NCBI RefSeq assembly: GCF_943912825.1
Contig: NZ_CALTUX010000015.1
Span: 1 to 45,399 of the forward strand
Length of the DNA: 45,399 bases
Direction of reading: 5' to 3'
DNA from: an uncultured Anaerococcus sp.
GTDB lineage: Bacteria; Bacillota; Clostridia; Tissierellales; Peptoniphilaceae
The position numbers were made by a program, and so were the translations under genes. The notes under the pieces were generated by a model. It was given only the letters and a program-made list of their open reading frames with translations. It was not told the DNA's origin and did no database searches. Below, one piece after another: positions 1 through 7,006 of the stretch. The stretch's first letter is position 1, and each line of letters begins with the position of its first letter.

Positions 1-222
1 ACTGTTTTTTTACTTGTACCATTTCTTGTATTTAGGGAAAGTGGTTTTTCTCCATATTCATAGTCAATGCTCATCTAATTCAGCTTTTAAAAGTTCTTCC
101 ATTATATCGCCTAAAAGATCTTTTAGTGCTTATTGAATATCTTGTGCACTTTGAGACTGATATTTTTCAATTAACATTTTTGCTATTTTACTTCTTTTTG
201 TTTCTGATCTTTTTCTTGGCAT
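1..222 (-). pseudogene. IS256-family transposase, N-terminal fragment, degenerate
   Basis: Reading leftwards from the ATG at 220-222 gives MPRKRSETKRSKIAKML, then a segment with LLGDIMEELLKAELDEH, which is the typical start of IS256/mutator-type transposases. An in-frame stop interrupts it after about 30 codons. A frameshift near the DEH motif moves the continuation (YGEKPLS, NTRNGTSKKT) to another frame. The catalytic DDE region would lie outside the window. With these lesions the copy cannot make transposase. It matters mainly as the left boundary of the bacteriocin island. Confidence 0.82.
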
Positions 223-295
223 AAAAATTCCTCCTGATTAGTTTTTCTTTGCCCTAATCAGGAGGTTTCCATACACAAAATTTTACACAGTCTCC
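1..295 (-). mobile_element. Decayed left end of an IS256-family element
   Basis: The outer end is a terminal inverted repeat at 271-295. A perfect 12-bp inverted repeat (230-241 with 254-265) follows inward and holds the transposase ribosome binding site in its stem. Such structures are known in insertion sequences to limit translation from read-through transcripts. The element runs out of the window to the left. The same arrangement recurs at 5078-5153. Confidence 0.8.
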
Positions 296-296
296 G

Positions 297-316
297 CCTT
301 TCCCCTAGGGGAAAGG
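297..316. repeat. Perfect 20-bp palindrome
   Basis: CCTTTCCCCT is followed directly by its exact reverse complement, just outside the IS256-type end. It is much more GC-rich than its surroundings. It could be a scar of a further insertion or a protein-binding site; no gene explains it. Confidence 0.6.
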
Positions 317-320
317 ACAA

Positions 321-366
321 ATGTGGTCAATTTTTTACTATATGTGGACCATTTTTCGATTGACAT
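321..366. repeat. Paired direct repeats, possible end of another mobile element
   Basis: ATGTGGTCAATTTTT (321-335) is repeated with two changes at 342-356, and a partial inverted copy (TTGACATTTAC) follows. Multiple terminal repeats of this kind are typical of IS21-family ends, but no istA/istB sequence is visible, so the family is a guess. From here to 634 I see only AT-rich spacer and the probable promoter region of the regulator. Confidence 0.35.
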
Positions 367-634
367 TTACAAGAATAAAAATAATTAGGATACTTATCAT
401 CAATAGAATACAGAAAGAAAAATGCAGCATAAAAATTTCCAATCCCTAGGGCTAGGAAAGGTAAAAGAAATACCAGAGCTAGTTTAGTTCTAACTCTAGT
501 ATTAAGTCCAACTTTGTGGGGTCAGCTTATAATTGCCAATCAGTTTTTTTTGTATATAATTATATTAAATGAGTTTAAAACTAATACTTAATATAACTTA
601 GTTTACAGTAAGAATAAAGTAATAGAAAGGGAAT

Positions 635-1552
635 ATGAAAAAAGAAAATAAATCCTTGTACCCTTTTATCGGTAAAGAAATAAAAAACATCAGGAGATTT
701 AGTAATATAACACAAGAAGAACTATCTAATATAAGCGGGGTAAACAAGGATACTATTAGAAAAATTGAAAATGGATATACTGATGCTAATGTAGTTACTT
801 TAATGCTACTTCTAGAATCTTTGAAGATAGATATAAATGATTTTAGCAAGATTTTTTCTAATTCAAAAGGTTCTACAATTAATAATATTCAGACCATATA
901 TAATAGCATTGAAGAAAGTCTTTTAGTCTATGACTACAAAAAAATTCAAAAACTTCTTAATAAAGTTTCGGAAATAGACTATTCTTTTTTACCTGATAGT
1001 ACATATAGAGAAGTAAAATCAAAATACTTGCTATACAATTCTTTTGTTGATGATAGCCTCTATAAAAATTATCAAAAAGCCATAGAAACGCTTCTTTATT
1101 CAATGGAAATATATTCTGATGGGTTTAATTTAAAAAAATTAGGAACTATAAAATTTGATGATTTCCAAGCTAGGTTGCTAATGAATATTGGAACTTTATT
1201 TTATGACACAGAAAATTTAGATCTTTCTCATGAAATTTTTAACCAACTAATGAAATACGAATTTTACGAAAAAGAAACATTAATTCAATTGATATACAAT
1301 TTTGCAAATGTAAATTTAGTTACTGGGAATTATAAAAAAGCTATGATATTGAATAATAGTGTTAATGATTATTTAATAAATGATTTAAGAATGCAGATAC
1401 TCTCTATATTTCAAAGAGGACTTATACTTTGTAGACTAAATAAATATAATGAGGGATATAAGTGCTTTGAAAAGTCAAAAATCTTAGCAAATATTTACGG
1501 AAATAAAAGCCTAAATCAAAAGCTGGATTTTATAATTCAAAAATATTATTAA
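635..1552 (+). CDS. XRE-family regulator with C-terminal TPR-like domain (PlcR/Rgg type)
   Basis: A 305-aa predicted cytoplasmic DNA-binding regulator. Residues about 10-65 form a helix-turn-helix (ITQEELSNISGVNKDTIRK, then a conserved IENGY). The rest is all-helical with aromatic, TPR-like repeats, the layout of peptide-sensing RRNPP regulators such as PlcR, Rgg/MutR and PrgX. The start follows GAAAGG with normal spacing. It reads in the same direction as the bacteriocin genes, 88 bp before a small exported peptide, so it is probably their regulator and possibly a pheromone receptor. Codon use is very AT-rich, like the rest of the island. The domain call is firm; control of the operon by a peptide is inference. 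Confidence 0.85.
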   Translation: MKKENKSLYPFIGKEIKNIRRFSNITQEELSNISGVNKDTIRKIENGYTDANVVTLMLLLESLKIDINDFSKIFSNSKGSTINNIQTIYNSIEESLLVYDYKKIQKLLNKVSEIDYSFLPDSTYREVKSKYLLYNSFVDDSLYKNYQKAIETLLYSMEIYSDGFNLKKLGTIKFDDFQARLLMNIGTLFYDTENLDLSHEIFNQLMKYEFYEKETLIQLIYNFANVNLVTGNYKKAMILNNSVNDYLINDLRMQILSIFQRGLILCRLNKYNEGYKCFEKSKILANIYGNKSLNQKLDFIIQKYY

Positions 1553-1560
1553 TATAGACT

Positions 1561-1574
1561 ACGATTTTTATCGT
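1561..1574. promoter_or_regulatory. Candidate operator palindrome in front of the peptide/bacteriocin operon
   Basis: ACGAT-TTTT-ATCGT is a perfect inverted repeat a few bases after the regulator stop. AT-rich sequence suited to a promoter follows before the small peptide gene. It is the most symmetrical sequence in the gap and could bind the upstream regulator. It does not match the PlcR box. Confidence 0.35.
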
Positions 1575-1640
1575 ATTTACCGATTAATAAAATTGTGATA
1601 ACCTATTTATAAGTTAACCTAATAAAATTATGAGGTAGAT

Positions 1641-1766
1641 ATGAGAAAAATTTTTTACTGCTTATTATCTCTATGTATAGCTACTATAAACTTTAGTACT
1701 CATAGGATAATGTCAGATGAAGTAATAAAAACACAAAGTTATCAAGATTTATTTAGAGAGGTATGA
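1641..1766 (+). CDS. Small exported peptide, candidate pheromone precursor (41 aa)
   Basis: GAGG stands 5 nt before the ATG. The 41-aa product starts MRKIFYCLLSLCIATINF, a basic N-terminus plus hydrophobic core typical of a Sec signal. It continues into a polar tail ending SYQDLFREV. The stop overlaps the ATGATTATG start region of the bacteriocin gene (ATGA overlap), implying co-transcription and coupling. Position after an XRE/TPR regulator, size, and signal plus short tail match PapR-like RRNPP pheromone precursors. I do not recognise the sequence itself. A leader ORF or a bacteriocin accessory peptide are the alternatives. Confidence 0.6.
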   Translation: MRKIFYCLLSLCIATINFSTHRIMSDEVIKTQSYQDLFREV

Positions 1767-1768
1767 TT

Positions 1769-2065
1769 ATGAATAAAAAAATTAGAAGATTAAGAAAAGT
1801 CTTTGCTTTAAGTTTTTCTTTACTAGCTATTACACCAGCTTTAGTAAATGCAGAAACAGTATATTTTAAAGGTACTCCTATTAACTGGGAACATGGAAGA
1901 AAATATGGGGTATATAGTTATTCTGACGTTTCTACAAGATATTATGACCATGCAGCTACTGCTAACAACAAATTTTCAGGTTGGAAAGCACCTGATGAGG
2001 GCAATGCATATGTTCAAAAATTTGTTGGCACAGGTAGTGCTACAGCTTATTGGGATGCTAGATAA
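1769..2065 (+). CDS. Lactococcin 972-family bacteriocin precursor
   Basis: The ATG at 1769 is preferred over 1763 because GAGAGG (1756-1761) then sits 7 nt upstream. The 98-aa precursor has a Sec signal (MNKKIRRLRK, then a hydrophobic stretch ending PALVNA) and a likely cut before ETVYF. This gives a cysteine-free mature peptide of about 70 residues, close to the 66 of lactococcin 972. The NWEHG, YGVYSYSDVSTRYYDH, SGW and AYW motifs fit that family, whose founding member binds lipid II and blocks septum formation. Genes for the family's usual membrane protein and ABC ATPase follow at once. Activity and target here are inferred from family only. Confidence 0.9.
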   Translation: MNKKIRRLRKVFALSFSLLAITPALVNAETVYFKGTPINWEHGRKYGVYSYSDVSTRYYDHAATANNKFSGWKAPDEGNAYVQKFVGTGSATAYWDAR

Positions 2066-2081
2066 TTAAGGAAGTCTTACT

Positions 2082-4301
2082 ATGCATAGTAAAGAAAAAA
2101 AGAATAATAATTGGTTAAAGTATATAACCTGTTTAGTAGTAGTATTGCAAGGAATAATATTTTCCTTGCTTTCTACTTACTATCTAAATGAAAACTACAG
2201 AGATAAATTGTACACAACTCCCCAAGATGCCCCAGTGATAGATATTAAATATATTGGAGAAGATAAAACTATCAATGTTCTTAATTTTTTAGAGGAATAT
2301 GCAAATGAAAATAATATTTTATTAGTAAAAACTGAAGATATACTCAGTAGCAAGGGAGACTCTATAGGAGAAAGAATATTGCTTGGTGGAGATTATAATA
2401 GTAACAAAGATAAGCTTGATTTTAGTTTTATAGGTCAAAAGCTAGTCAAAGACGATGATATTAACAAATTATTAAGCTCTAACGAAGACTTAAGCATAGG
2501 ATATGAAAGCTCTAGTATTAATATGATAAGAGATATTCCTAAATTCGTTTTAGGAGACAATATTGTTATTAAATCTCTTTCATCACAAACTTTAAATACT
2601 AATAATATTAATGGAAACTACCGACTTATTGGTGCTAAGCAAGAAGATAAAGATATCATAATTAAAGCTTTATCTGAAATAACAGGTATTAGTAGAGAAA
2701 AATTCTCAAAAAATTTAAGTGGATCTTATTTAGATAATTCCTTTAAAGAAAGTATCTTAATAGGACTTTTTTTATTAACATTAATACTTCTGTTTTCCTT
2801 ATTTATTATAAATTCTGTAAGAAGCTTAAGGGAAATGGGCATTTACATACTTCAAGGATATAGTAAAAAAGATTATGTGTTTAAAATCTTTACTCCATTC
2901 ATTAATGTAGGGTCTATAAGCTCAGTAATGCTTGTATTATATGGCCTTATTTTAACTAACTTTTCTTTTAGAAGCCTTACATTTATAAGTACGATGTTTT
3001 TATATGGTGTAATTAATTTAATAATTATTCTTTTATTAGTATGTGTATCTTCTATAGTAATGCTTACAATATCACCAATAGATGCTATCAAAAATAGGAT
3101 ATCTACCAAGAAATATATAATTATGGCGTTGGCTTTATTTCTCCTATCTAATATAGCTATGGTATTTATGGCAATTTACATAGATGGACCTTACAAAGAG
3201 ATAGAGGAGAACAAGAGGCTATCAATTAACTGGAAGGAAGTATCTGACCTATATATTTTAAATAAACTAGATGTAGGAGATGATCAAAAATCTTTTACTA
3301 GAGAATCTAAAGCAATACATCAAGACTTTTATGACTGGTATAAATCAATTGAAGGAAAGGATGGAGTTTATATAATTAATACTTCATTTACATCAGATGA
3401 AACTATTTATGATTTAAAACAAAAAGGTGTATACAAGTCCTTGCCAGATAAAGCCTTCCGGAAATTTATAGCTAGTCCAAATTATCTAAATAAGATAGGT
3501 ATAAATATAGGTGATAATGTAATTAATGAAGCTTATAATGGATCTCGAATTTATCTAATACCTAGCTCATATAGTAGTCATGAAAAAAACAAGATGGAAA
3601 AATTTATTTTGGAACGAGATAATGTCGATTTTAGAGATGATGATATAAAGACAGCCTATATGAATAAGAAAGTTCTTAAATTTTATACTTATAATAATGA
3701 TAGAGATTTATTTACCTATAACACATCCGTAGAAGATTCTAACTATACGAAGGATCCTATTATAAATATCGTTACTAGTGAGAATATGATATTTAGGGAA
3801 TCTGAGAGCATTAATGCAATTGGGTTAGCTAATAGCTTTGTAAAGCTGAGTTATGATGCTAAGAATAATTACACTAATTATAATTATTTAAGAAAATATA
3901 ATTTATCTGACAATTTACCTTCATATTTACCAATTGAAAAATATGTAGATGGGATTTATAAAACATTACTAACTACCATAAGAATATTCTTGTCTTTAAT
4001 TATAATGATTGGAACAATATGTCTCATTTTACTTTATTCTAGCATAGTTCTATTTAGAATAATGAATGATGAAGAAATAAATATCAAAAGATTTTTAGGT
4101 TATACAAATAATAAAATATATAAGAAAATCAATATATTTGTAATCATAGTTTTATTGGCAGACTTTATAGCAGTAGCAATCTATCAGTCAAAAATAGGAA
4201 TACTGCTTATAACTTTACTTGCTGTGATAGAGTTTATATTTCTTTATAAAACATATAGTAAAAATCAATTTAGTAAGTTATTAGACTACCTAAAGTCTTA
4301 A
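2082..4301 (+). CDS. Bacteriocin-associated integral membrane protein (lactococcin 972 group)
   Basis: A 739-aa FtsX-like membrane protein of the type found beside lactococcin-972 bacteriocins. One membrane segment lies near residues 14-34, a cluster of four between about 225 and 365, and three near the C-terminus from about 635. Two large extracytoplasmic domains lie between. AAGGAAG stands 7 nt before the ATG, and the gene is 16 nt after the bacteriocin stop. With the ATPase encoded next it should form an ABC-type complex for export of, or self-protection from, the bacteriocin. The family is usually described as export or immunity without firm biochemistry. No frameshift or missing segment is seen. 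Confidence 0.85.
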   Translation: MHSKEKKNNNWLKYITCLVVVLQGIIFSLLSTYYLNENYRDKLYTTPQDAPVIDIKYIGEDKTINVLNFLEEYANENNILLVKTEDILSSKGDSIGERILLGGDYNSNKDKLDFSFIGQKLVKDDDINKLLSSNEDLSIGYESSSINMIRDIPKFVLGDNIVIKSLSSQTLNTNNINGNYRLIGAKQEDKDIIIKALSEITGISREKFSKNLSGSYLDNSFKESILIGLFLLTLILLFSLFIINSVRSLREMGIYILQGYSKKDYVFKIFTPFINVGSISSVMLVLYGLILTNFSFRSLTFISTMFLYGVINLIIILLLVCVSSIVMLTISPIDAIKNRISTKKYIIMALALFLLSNIAMVFMAIYIDGPYKEIEENKRLSINWKEVSDLYILNKLDVGDDQKSFTRESKAIHQDFYDWYKSIEGKDGVYIINTSFTSDETIYDLKQKGVYKSLPDKAFRKFIASPNYLNKIGINIGDNVINEAYNGSRIYLIPSSYSSHEKNKMEKFILERDNVDFRDDDIKTAYMNKKVLKFYTYNNDRDLFTYNTSVEDSNYTKDPIINIVTSENMIFRESESINAIGLANSFVKLSYDAKNNYTNYNYLRKYNLSDNLPSYLPIEKYVDGIYKTLLTTIRIFLSLIIMIGTICLILLYSSIVLFRIMNDEEINIKRFLGYTNNKIYKKINIFVIIVLLADFIAVAIYQSKIGILLITLLAVIEFIFLYKTYSKNQFSKLLDYLKS

Positions 4302-4312
4302 GGGGGATGATT

Positions 4313-4957
4313 ATGAAAAGCATAGAGATAAAAAATTTAAATAAGTCTTATGGAAACAGAAATATAATTAATGACTTATCATTTGATATAGATAAGAACG
4401 AGATAGTAGCTCTTATTGGTAAATCTGGTTCTGGAAAATCTACAGTCTTAAATATGATAGGTCTTTTAGAAACGATAGATAGTGGTGAAATAAAAATAAA
4501 ATCTCAGATATTGCCAGATATCAATAGCAAAAAAGCAATGATGATTCGTAGAAACACTATCAATTATTTGTTTCAAACCTACGCATTAATAAATCATAAA
4601 ACTGTTTTAGAAAATCTTTTGATTTCTATGGAGTATACAAATTTAAAAAAATCGGAGAAGTTAAATTATATAAGAAACACTCTAAAAGATCTTGGCATAG
4701 ATAATCTAATTGAATCTCCTGTTAACACTCTATCAGGAGGTGAGGCTCAAAGAGTTTCTCTTGCCAGATGTATTCTAAAACCAGGTGATATAATTCTTGC
4801 TGATGAACCTACTGGCTCTCTTGATCCTAATATGAGCCATACTGTATTTGATATATTGTTTAGCTTAAGAGAAAATTATGATAAAACTATTCTTATTGTA
4901 ACGCACGATATGGATTTAGCTAAAAACTGTGATAGGATAATAAGCTTAAATAAATAA
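4313..4957 (+). CDS. ABC transporter ATPase, bacteriocin export/immunity
   Basis: A 214-aa stand-alone ATPase. It shows Walker A GKSGSGKS, signature LSGGEAQRVSLAR, Walker B ILADEPTGSLD and the H-loop VTHD, in the MacB/LolD-like group that partners FtsX-type permeases. The ATG at 4313 is chosen over 4307 because AGGGGG directly abuts 4307. The gene is last in the bacteriocin operon, 11 nt after the membrane protein gene. A hairpin terminator follows inside the neighbouring IS-derived element. The annotation as the lactococcin-972-group ATPase rests on this context. Confidence 0.88.
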   Translation: MKSIEIKNLNKSYGNRNIINDLSFDIDKNEIVALIGKSGSGKSTVLNMIGLLETIDSGEIKIKSQILPDINSKKAMMIRRNTINYLFQTYALINHKTVLENLLISMEYTNLKKSEKLNYIRNTLKDLGIDNLIESPVNTLSGGEAQRVSLARCILKPGDIILADEPTGSLDPNMSHTVFDILFSLRENYDKTILIVTHDMDLAKNCDRIISLNK

Positions 4958-4983
4958 AAGTAAAAATCGAGTAGGAGGTAAAT

Positions 4984-5153
4984 GGGTCTGTAAATAATTT
5001 TGTGTATCAACCTAAATCCTGACATAAGGGAAAGGTTGATACATTTTTTTATGTATCAATTTTCTGGCTTTTCTTGGCATAAAAATTCCTCCTGATTAGT
5101 TTTTCTTTGCCCTAATCAGGAGGTTTCTATACACAAAATCTTATAAAGTCTCC
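4984..5153 (-). mobile_element. MITE-like, internally deleted IS256-type element
   Basis: One inverted repeat reads in from 4984 and the other in from 5153. Both carry TTTTGTGTAT and match imperfectly over about 21 bases. Inside the right copy are the same 12-bp hairpin (5088-5099 with 5112-5123) and the first codons of the transposase (ATG at 5078-5080, then MPRK). All of the transposase after about five codons is missing. It is therefore two fused ends of the element seen at base 1, about 170 bp in all. No clear 8-bp target duplication is visible. Confidence 0.72.
5003..5050 (+). terminator. Terminator of the bacteriocin operon
   Basis: TGTATCAACC pairs with GGTTGATACA (5034-5043) and a run of seven T follows. 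The stem lies inside the right end of the IS-derived element, so the island operon seems to borrow an IS terminator. Confidence 0.75.
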
Positions 5154-5214
5154 AAGTCTTACATAGGACTTGCTTTATTTTTTGACTTAATATAGATAGT
5201 CTAATACCGTAGTG

Positions 5215-5724
5215 TTAGGATTTTCGCTTGGTTTGCTTTATCTGTATTTGGTAGCTTATTAAAATAATCAAAACTAGTAATAGTAGTGCATAAATAATAT
5301 TTGATCTAATATCGTTATTTTTCTTTGGAGTCATAGATATAATGGCTTTATCTTTAACCTTGTCAATCTTTAATAGATTGTGATATTTAAAGTTGCTTGC
5401 CAAGGTATTAATTTCATCTTCCTTAGAAATAAATTTATTATCTAAATGATACAAATTAAATATTAATGATTTACTATAAATAAATACATATTCTTTATTA
5501 TCATTTAATCTATAAGCGTATACGGCACTGTAGTTTGATTCTTTTTTATCGTCTAAAATATAGTTGTTAATACTTTCTGCTTTTAGTATTTGGGAGTTTT
5601 TGGATTCTAAATCATCATATTTTATTGTATATATTTTATTTCCATTTAAGTTGAATAAAAAGATAAGTGAAATTATAATGAAATATAAAATTATATTTTT
5701 ATTTGAATGTGTATGCATAATCAT
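5215..5724 (-). CDS. Hypothetical two-TM membrane protein
   Basis: A 169-aa protein with one membrane segment at residues about 10-28 (ILYFIIISLIFLFNL) and another at about 140-160 (YALLLLVLIILISY), followed by a basic tail KQTKRKS. A polar, lysine-rich domain of about 110 residues between them is probably extracytoplasmic. I recognise no family. The gene overlaps the end of a small upstream ORF by 26 nt, suggesting coupling. Next to a bacteriocin operon, an immunity or envelope role is possible, but nothing in the sequence proves it. Composition matches the AT-rich island. The start is uncertain between the first and third codons. Confidence 0.5.
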   Translation of the reverse strand: MIMHTHSNKNIILYFIIISLIFLFNLNGNKIYTIKYDDLESKNSQILKAESINNYILDDKKESNYSAVYAYRLNDNKEYVFIYSKSLIFNLYHLDNKFISKEDEINTLASNFKYHNLLKIDKVKDKAIISMTPKKNNDIRSNIIYALLLLVLIILISYQIQIKQTKRKS

Positions 5725-5923
5725 TTATATAGTTGCCCCCGAAAACGGATTCTATTATCATATTAGCTAATCTTGAAGTTTTCCAATATCGGCCACTTAT
5801 ACCGGTGTAGTAAATTTTACCTTTATACTTACTTCTGCTATCATTTATAACATAAAAAAACATATATAATTTATTCATATATTTGAATAAAATTTGTTTA
5901 ATCTGGTTAAAATATACATTCAT
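5699..5923 (-). CDS. Small ORF of unknown function, possibly a peptide gene or a fragment
   Basis: The 74-aa reading has a short hydrophobic stretch (LYMFFYVI) followed by a Tyr/Gly-rich tail (IYYTGISGRYWKTS, ending NDYAYTFK). No good ribosome binding site precedes the first ATG or the internal one at 5878. It may therefore be the 3' part of a longer gene or use an unusual start. Its end overlaps the membrane protein downstream, as peptide-plus-immunity pairs often do. The tail is cysteine-free and aromatic like the nearby bacteriocin but does not align with it convincingly. From 5924 to the tRNA terminator I see no gene. Confidence 0.3.
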   Translation of the reverse strand: MNVYFNQIKQILFKYMNKLYMFFYVINDSRSKYKGKIYYTGISGRYWKTSRLANMIIESVFGGNYINDYAYTFK

Positions 5924-6101
5924 AATAATTGATAGTCAATAGATAAATAAATTGTTAGTAGAGAACATGATTAGATTTTCAATAAAGATAGAGAAATCCC
6001 AAAACCAGATTTTAACATGATGGTATGGATACAGTAACAAGTGATTTGTCCAAAGCTTCATTTATAAGTGAAAAAGTGAAATTCCTCAAAAGTTGGAACA
6101 C

Positions 6102-6130
6102 AAAAAGAAGCATTGAAAATTCAATACTTC
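6102..6130 (-). terminator. Terminator after tRNA-Arg
   Basis: On the minus strand GAAGTATTGA pairs with TCAATGCTTC (10 bp with one G-U), then TTTTT. It lies 12 nt past the tRNA 3' end. Confidence 0.75.
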
Positions 6131-6141
6131 TATAAGTATTT

Positions 6142-6215
6142 TGGCACGCCCTCAGGGAATCGAACCCTGATCTTGGGCTTCGGACACCCCTATTTTGCCA
6201 TTAAACTAAGGACGC
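6142..6215 (-). tRNA. tRNA-Arg (anticodon CCG)
   Basis: Acceptor GCGTCCT pairs with AGGGCGT, the T arm is CAGGG-TTCGATT-CCCTG, the anticodon loop is GTCCGAA (anticodon CCG) and CCA is encoded. The discriminator base is G. The top pair of the anticodon stem is a G-A mismatch and position 1-72 is G-U, both slightly unusual. The first ten bases overlap the 3' end of the upstream protein gene. Its 3' end faces the accessory island. Confidence 0.85.
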
Positions 6216-7006
6216 TTGATTGTGATGTTTGTGTAGGAGATTGGGTTTAGAAACCTAAGTGGCAAGAAGGTGTTGCCTAGGCCGCTTTCTATATAGATTG
6301 TAGAAGAACCGTATTTAAATTCTCCCCTGTCATATTTTGGGAAATAACCCTCACCTGGCGCTATTAAAGCTCCTACAAAGGGGGCTCTTACCTGGCCTCC
6401 GTGGGTGTGACCTGAGAATATAAAGTCAATTCTTGGGTCATACTTATCCCTTATTTTCTTAGAAAAATGAGATAAGACTAGGTTTAGGCAATTTTCACTT
6501 GGATCAAAGGAATCAAGATTTGCCCCAAAATAACTTGTCCCATAAATATATAGGTCATTATCTCTTATTTTAATCTTTTCTCCCTCATTTTGCAAAAATC
6601 TTATGCCTAAATCCTGGATTTGGGCGTAGAATTTTTCTGAATCTTGGCTTGCTTCTTCGTGGTTGCCGCTTACAAAGTATGTTTTTATGCCAAGCTCATC
6701 TAGCTTGTTGATAAAATACATAGTTCTTTTAATTTTGTCATATGTAGGATAATCTATCATATCCCCGGTTAAAAATATTAGGTCTGGGTCAAATTTTTTT
6801 ATATTTCCTAGGACCTCATCTAAATTTGAAAGGACATTTGAGTGAAAGTCTGTTATATGGGTTATTTTTATGTCTGAAACGACCTTATCAGAATAGAAAG
6901 TTTTTGTCTTTTCCCTGGCTACAAAGCACTGATCGTGGTTGTATTTTAGGCCAAACCCTGCCGCTAGGGCAAGGCTTGCCAAAATAACCTTATTTTTAGT
7001 TTTCAT
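6206..7006 (-). CDS. Membrane-anchored metallophosphoesterase (YkuE/YaeI type)
   Basis: A 266-aa calcineurin-like phosphoesterase with the metal-binding motifs in order: ITDFHSN, GDMID, GNHEE, LSHF and GHTHGGQ. An N-terminal hydrophobic segment (VILASLALAAGFGL) should anchor it with the domain outside or at the membrane. Relatives such as B. subtilis YkuE are metal-dependent phosphoesterases; the substrate here is unknown. Its ATG lies inside the last codons of the NAD synthetase gene (11-nt overlap), so the two are co-translated. Its TAG stop lies inside tRNA-Arg, so the message must run into the tRNA and be cut or processed there. Confidence 0.85.
   Translation of the reverse strand: MKTKNKVILASLALAAGFGLKYNHDQCFVAREKTKTFYSDKVVSDIKITHITDFHSNVLSNLDEVLGNIKKFDPDLIFLTGDMIDYPTYDKIKRTMYFINKLDELGIKTYFVSGNHEEASQDSEKFYAQIQDLGIRFLQNEGEKIKIRDNDLYIYGTSYFGANLDSFDPSENCLNLVLSHFSKKIRDKYDPRIDFIFSGHTHGGQVRAPFVGALIAPGEGYFPKYDRGEFKYGSSTIYIESGLGNTFLPLRFLNPISYTNITIKRP

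Noticed and set aside
1848..2069. Alternative +1 frame across the bacteriocin gene
   Set aside because: It has no ribosome binding site and lacks signal or family motifs. The main frame has both.
1..6215. Integrative element inserted at tRNA-Arg
   Set aside because: No integrase, no excisionase and no second copy of the tRNA 3' end is visible; IS relics explain the island better.
6142..6215. Reading the anticodon as TCC (Gly)
   Set aside because: Only the loop GTCCGAA gives a seven-base loop with T at position 33 and paired GGG/CCC; this yields CCG.
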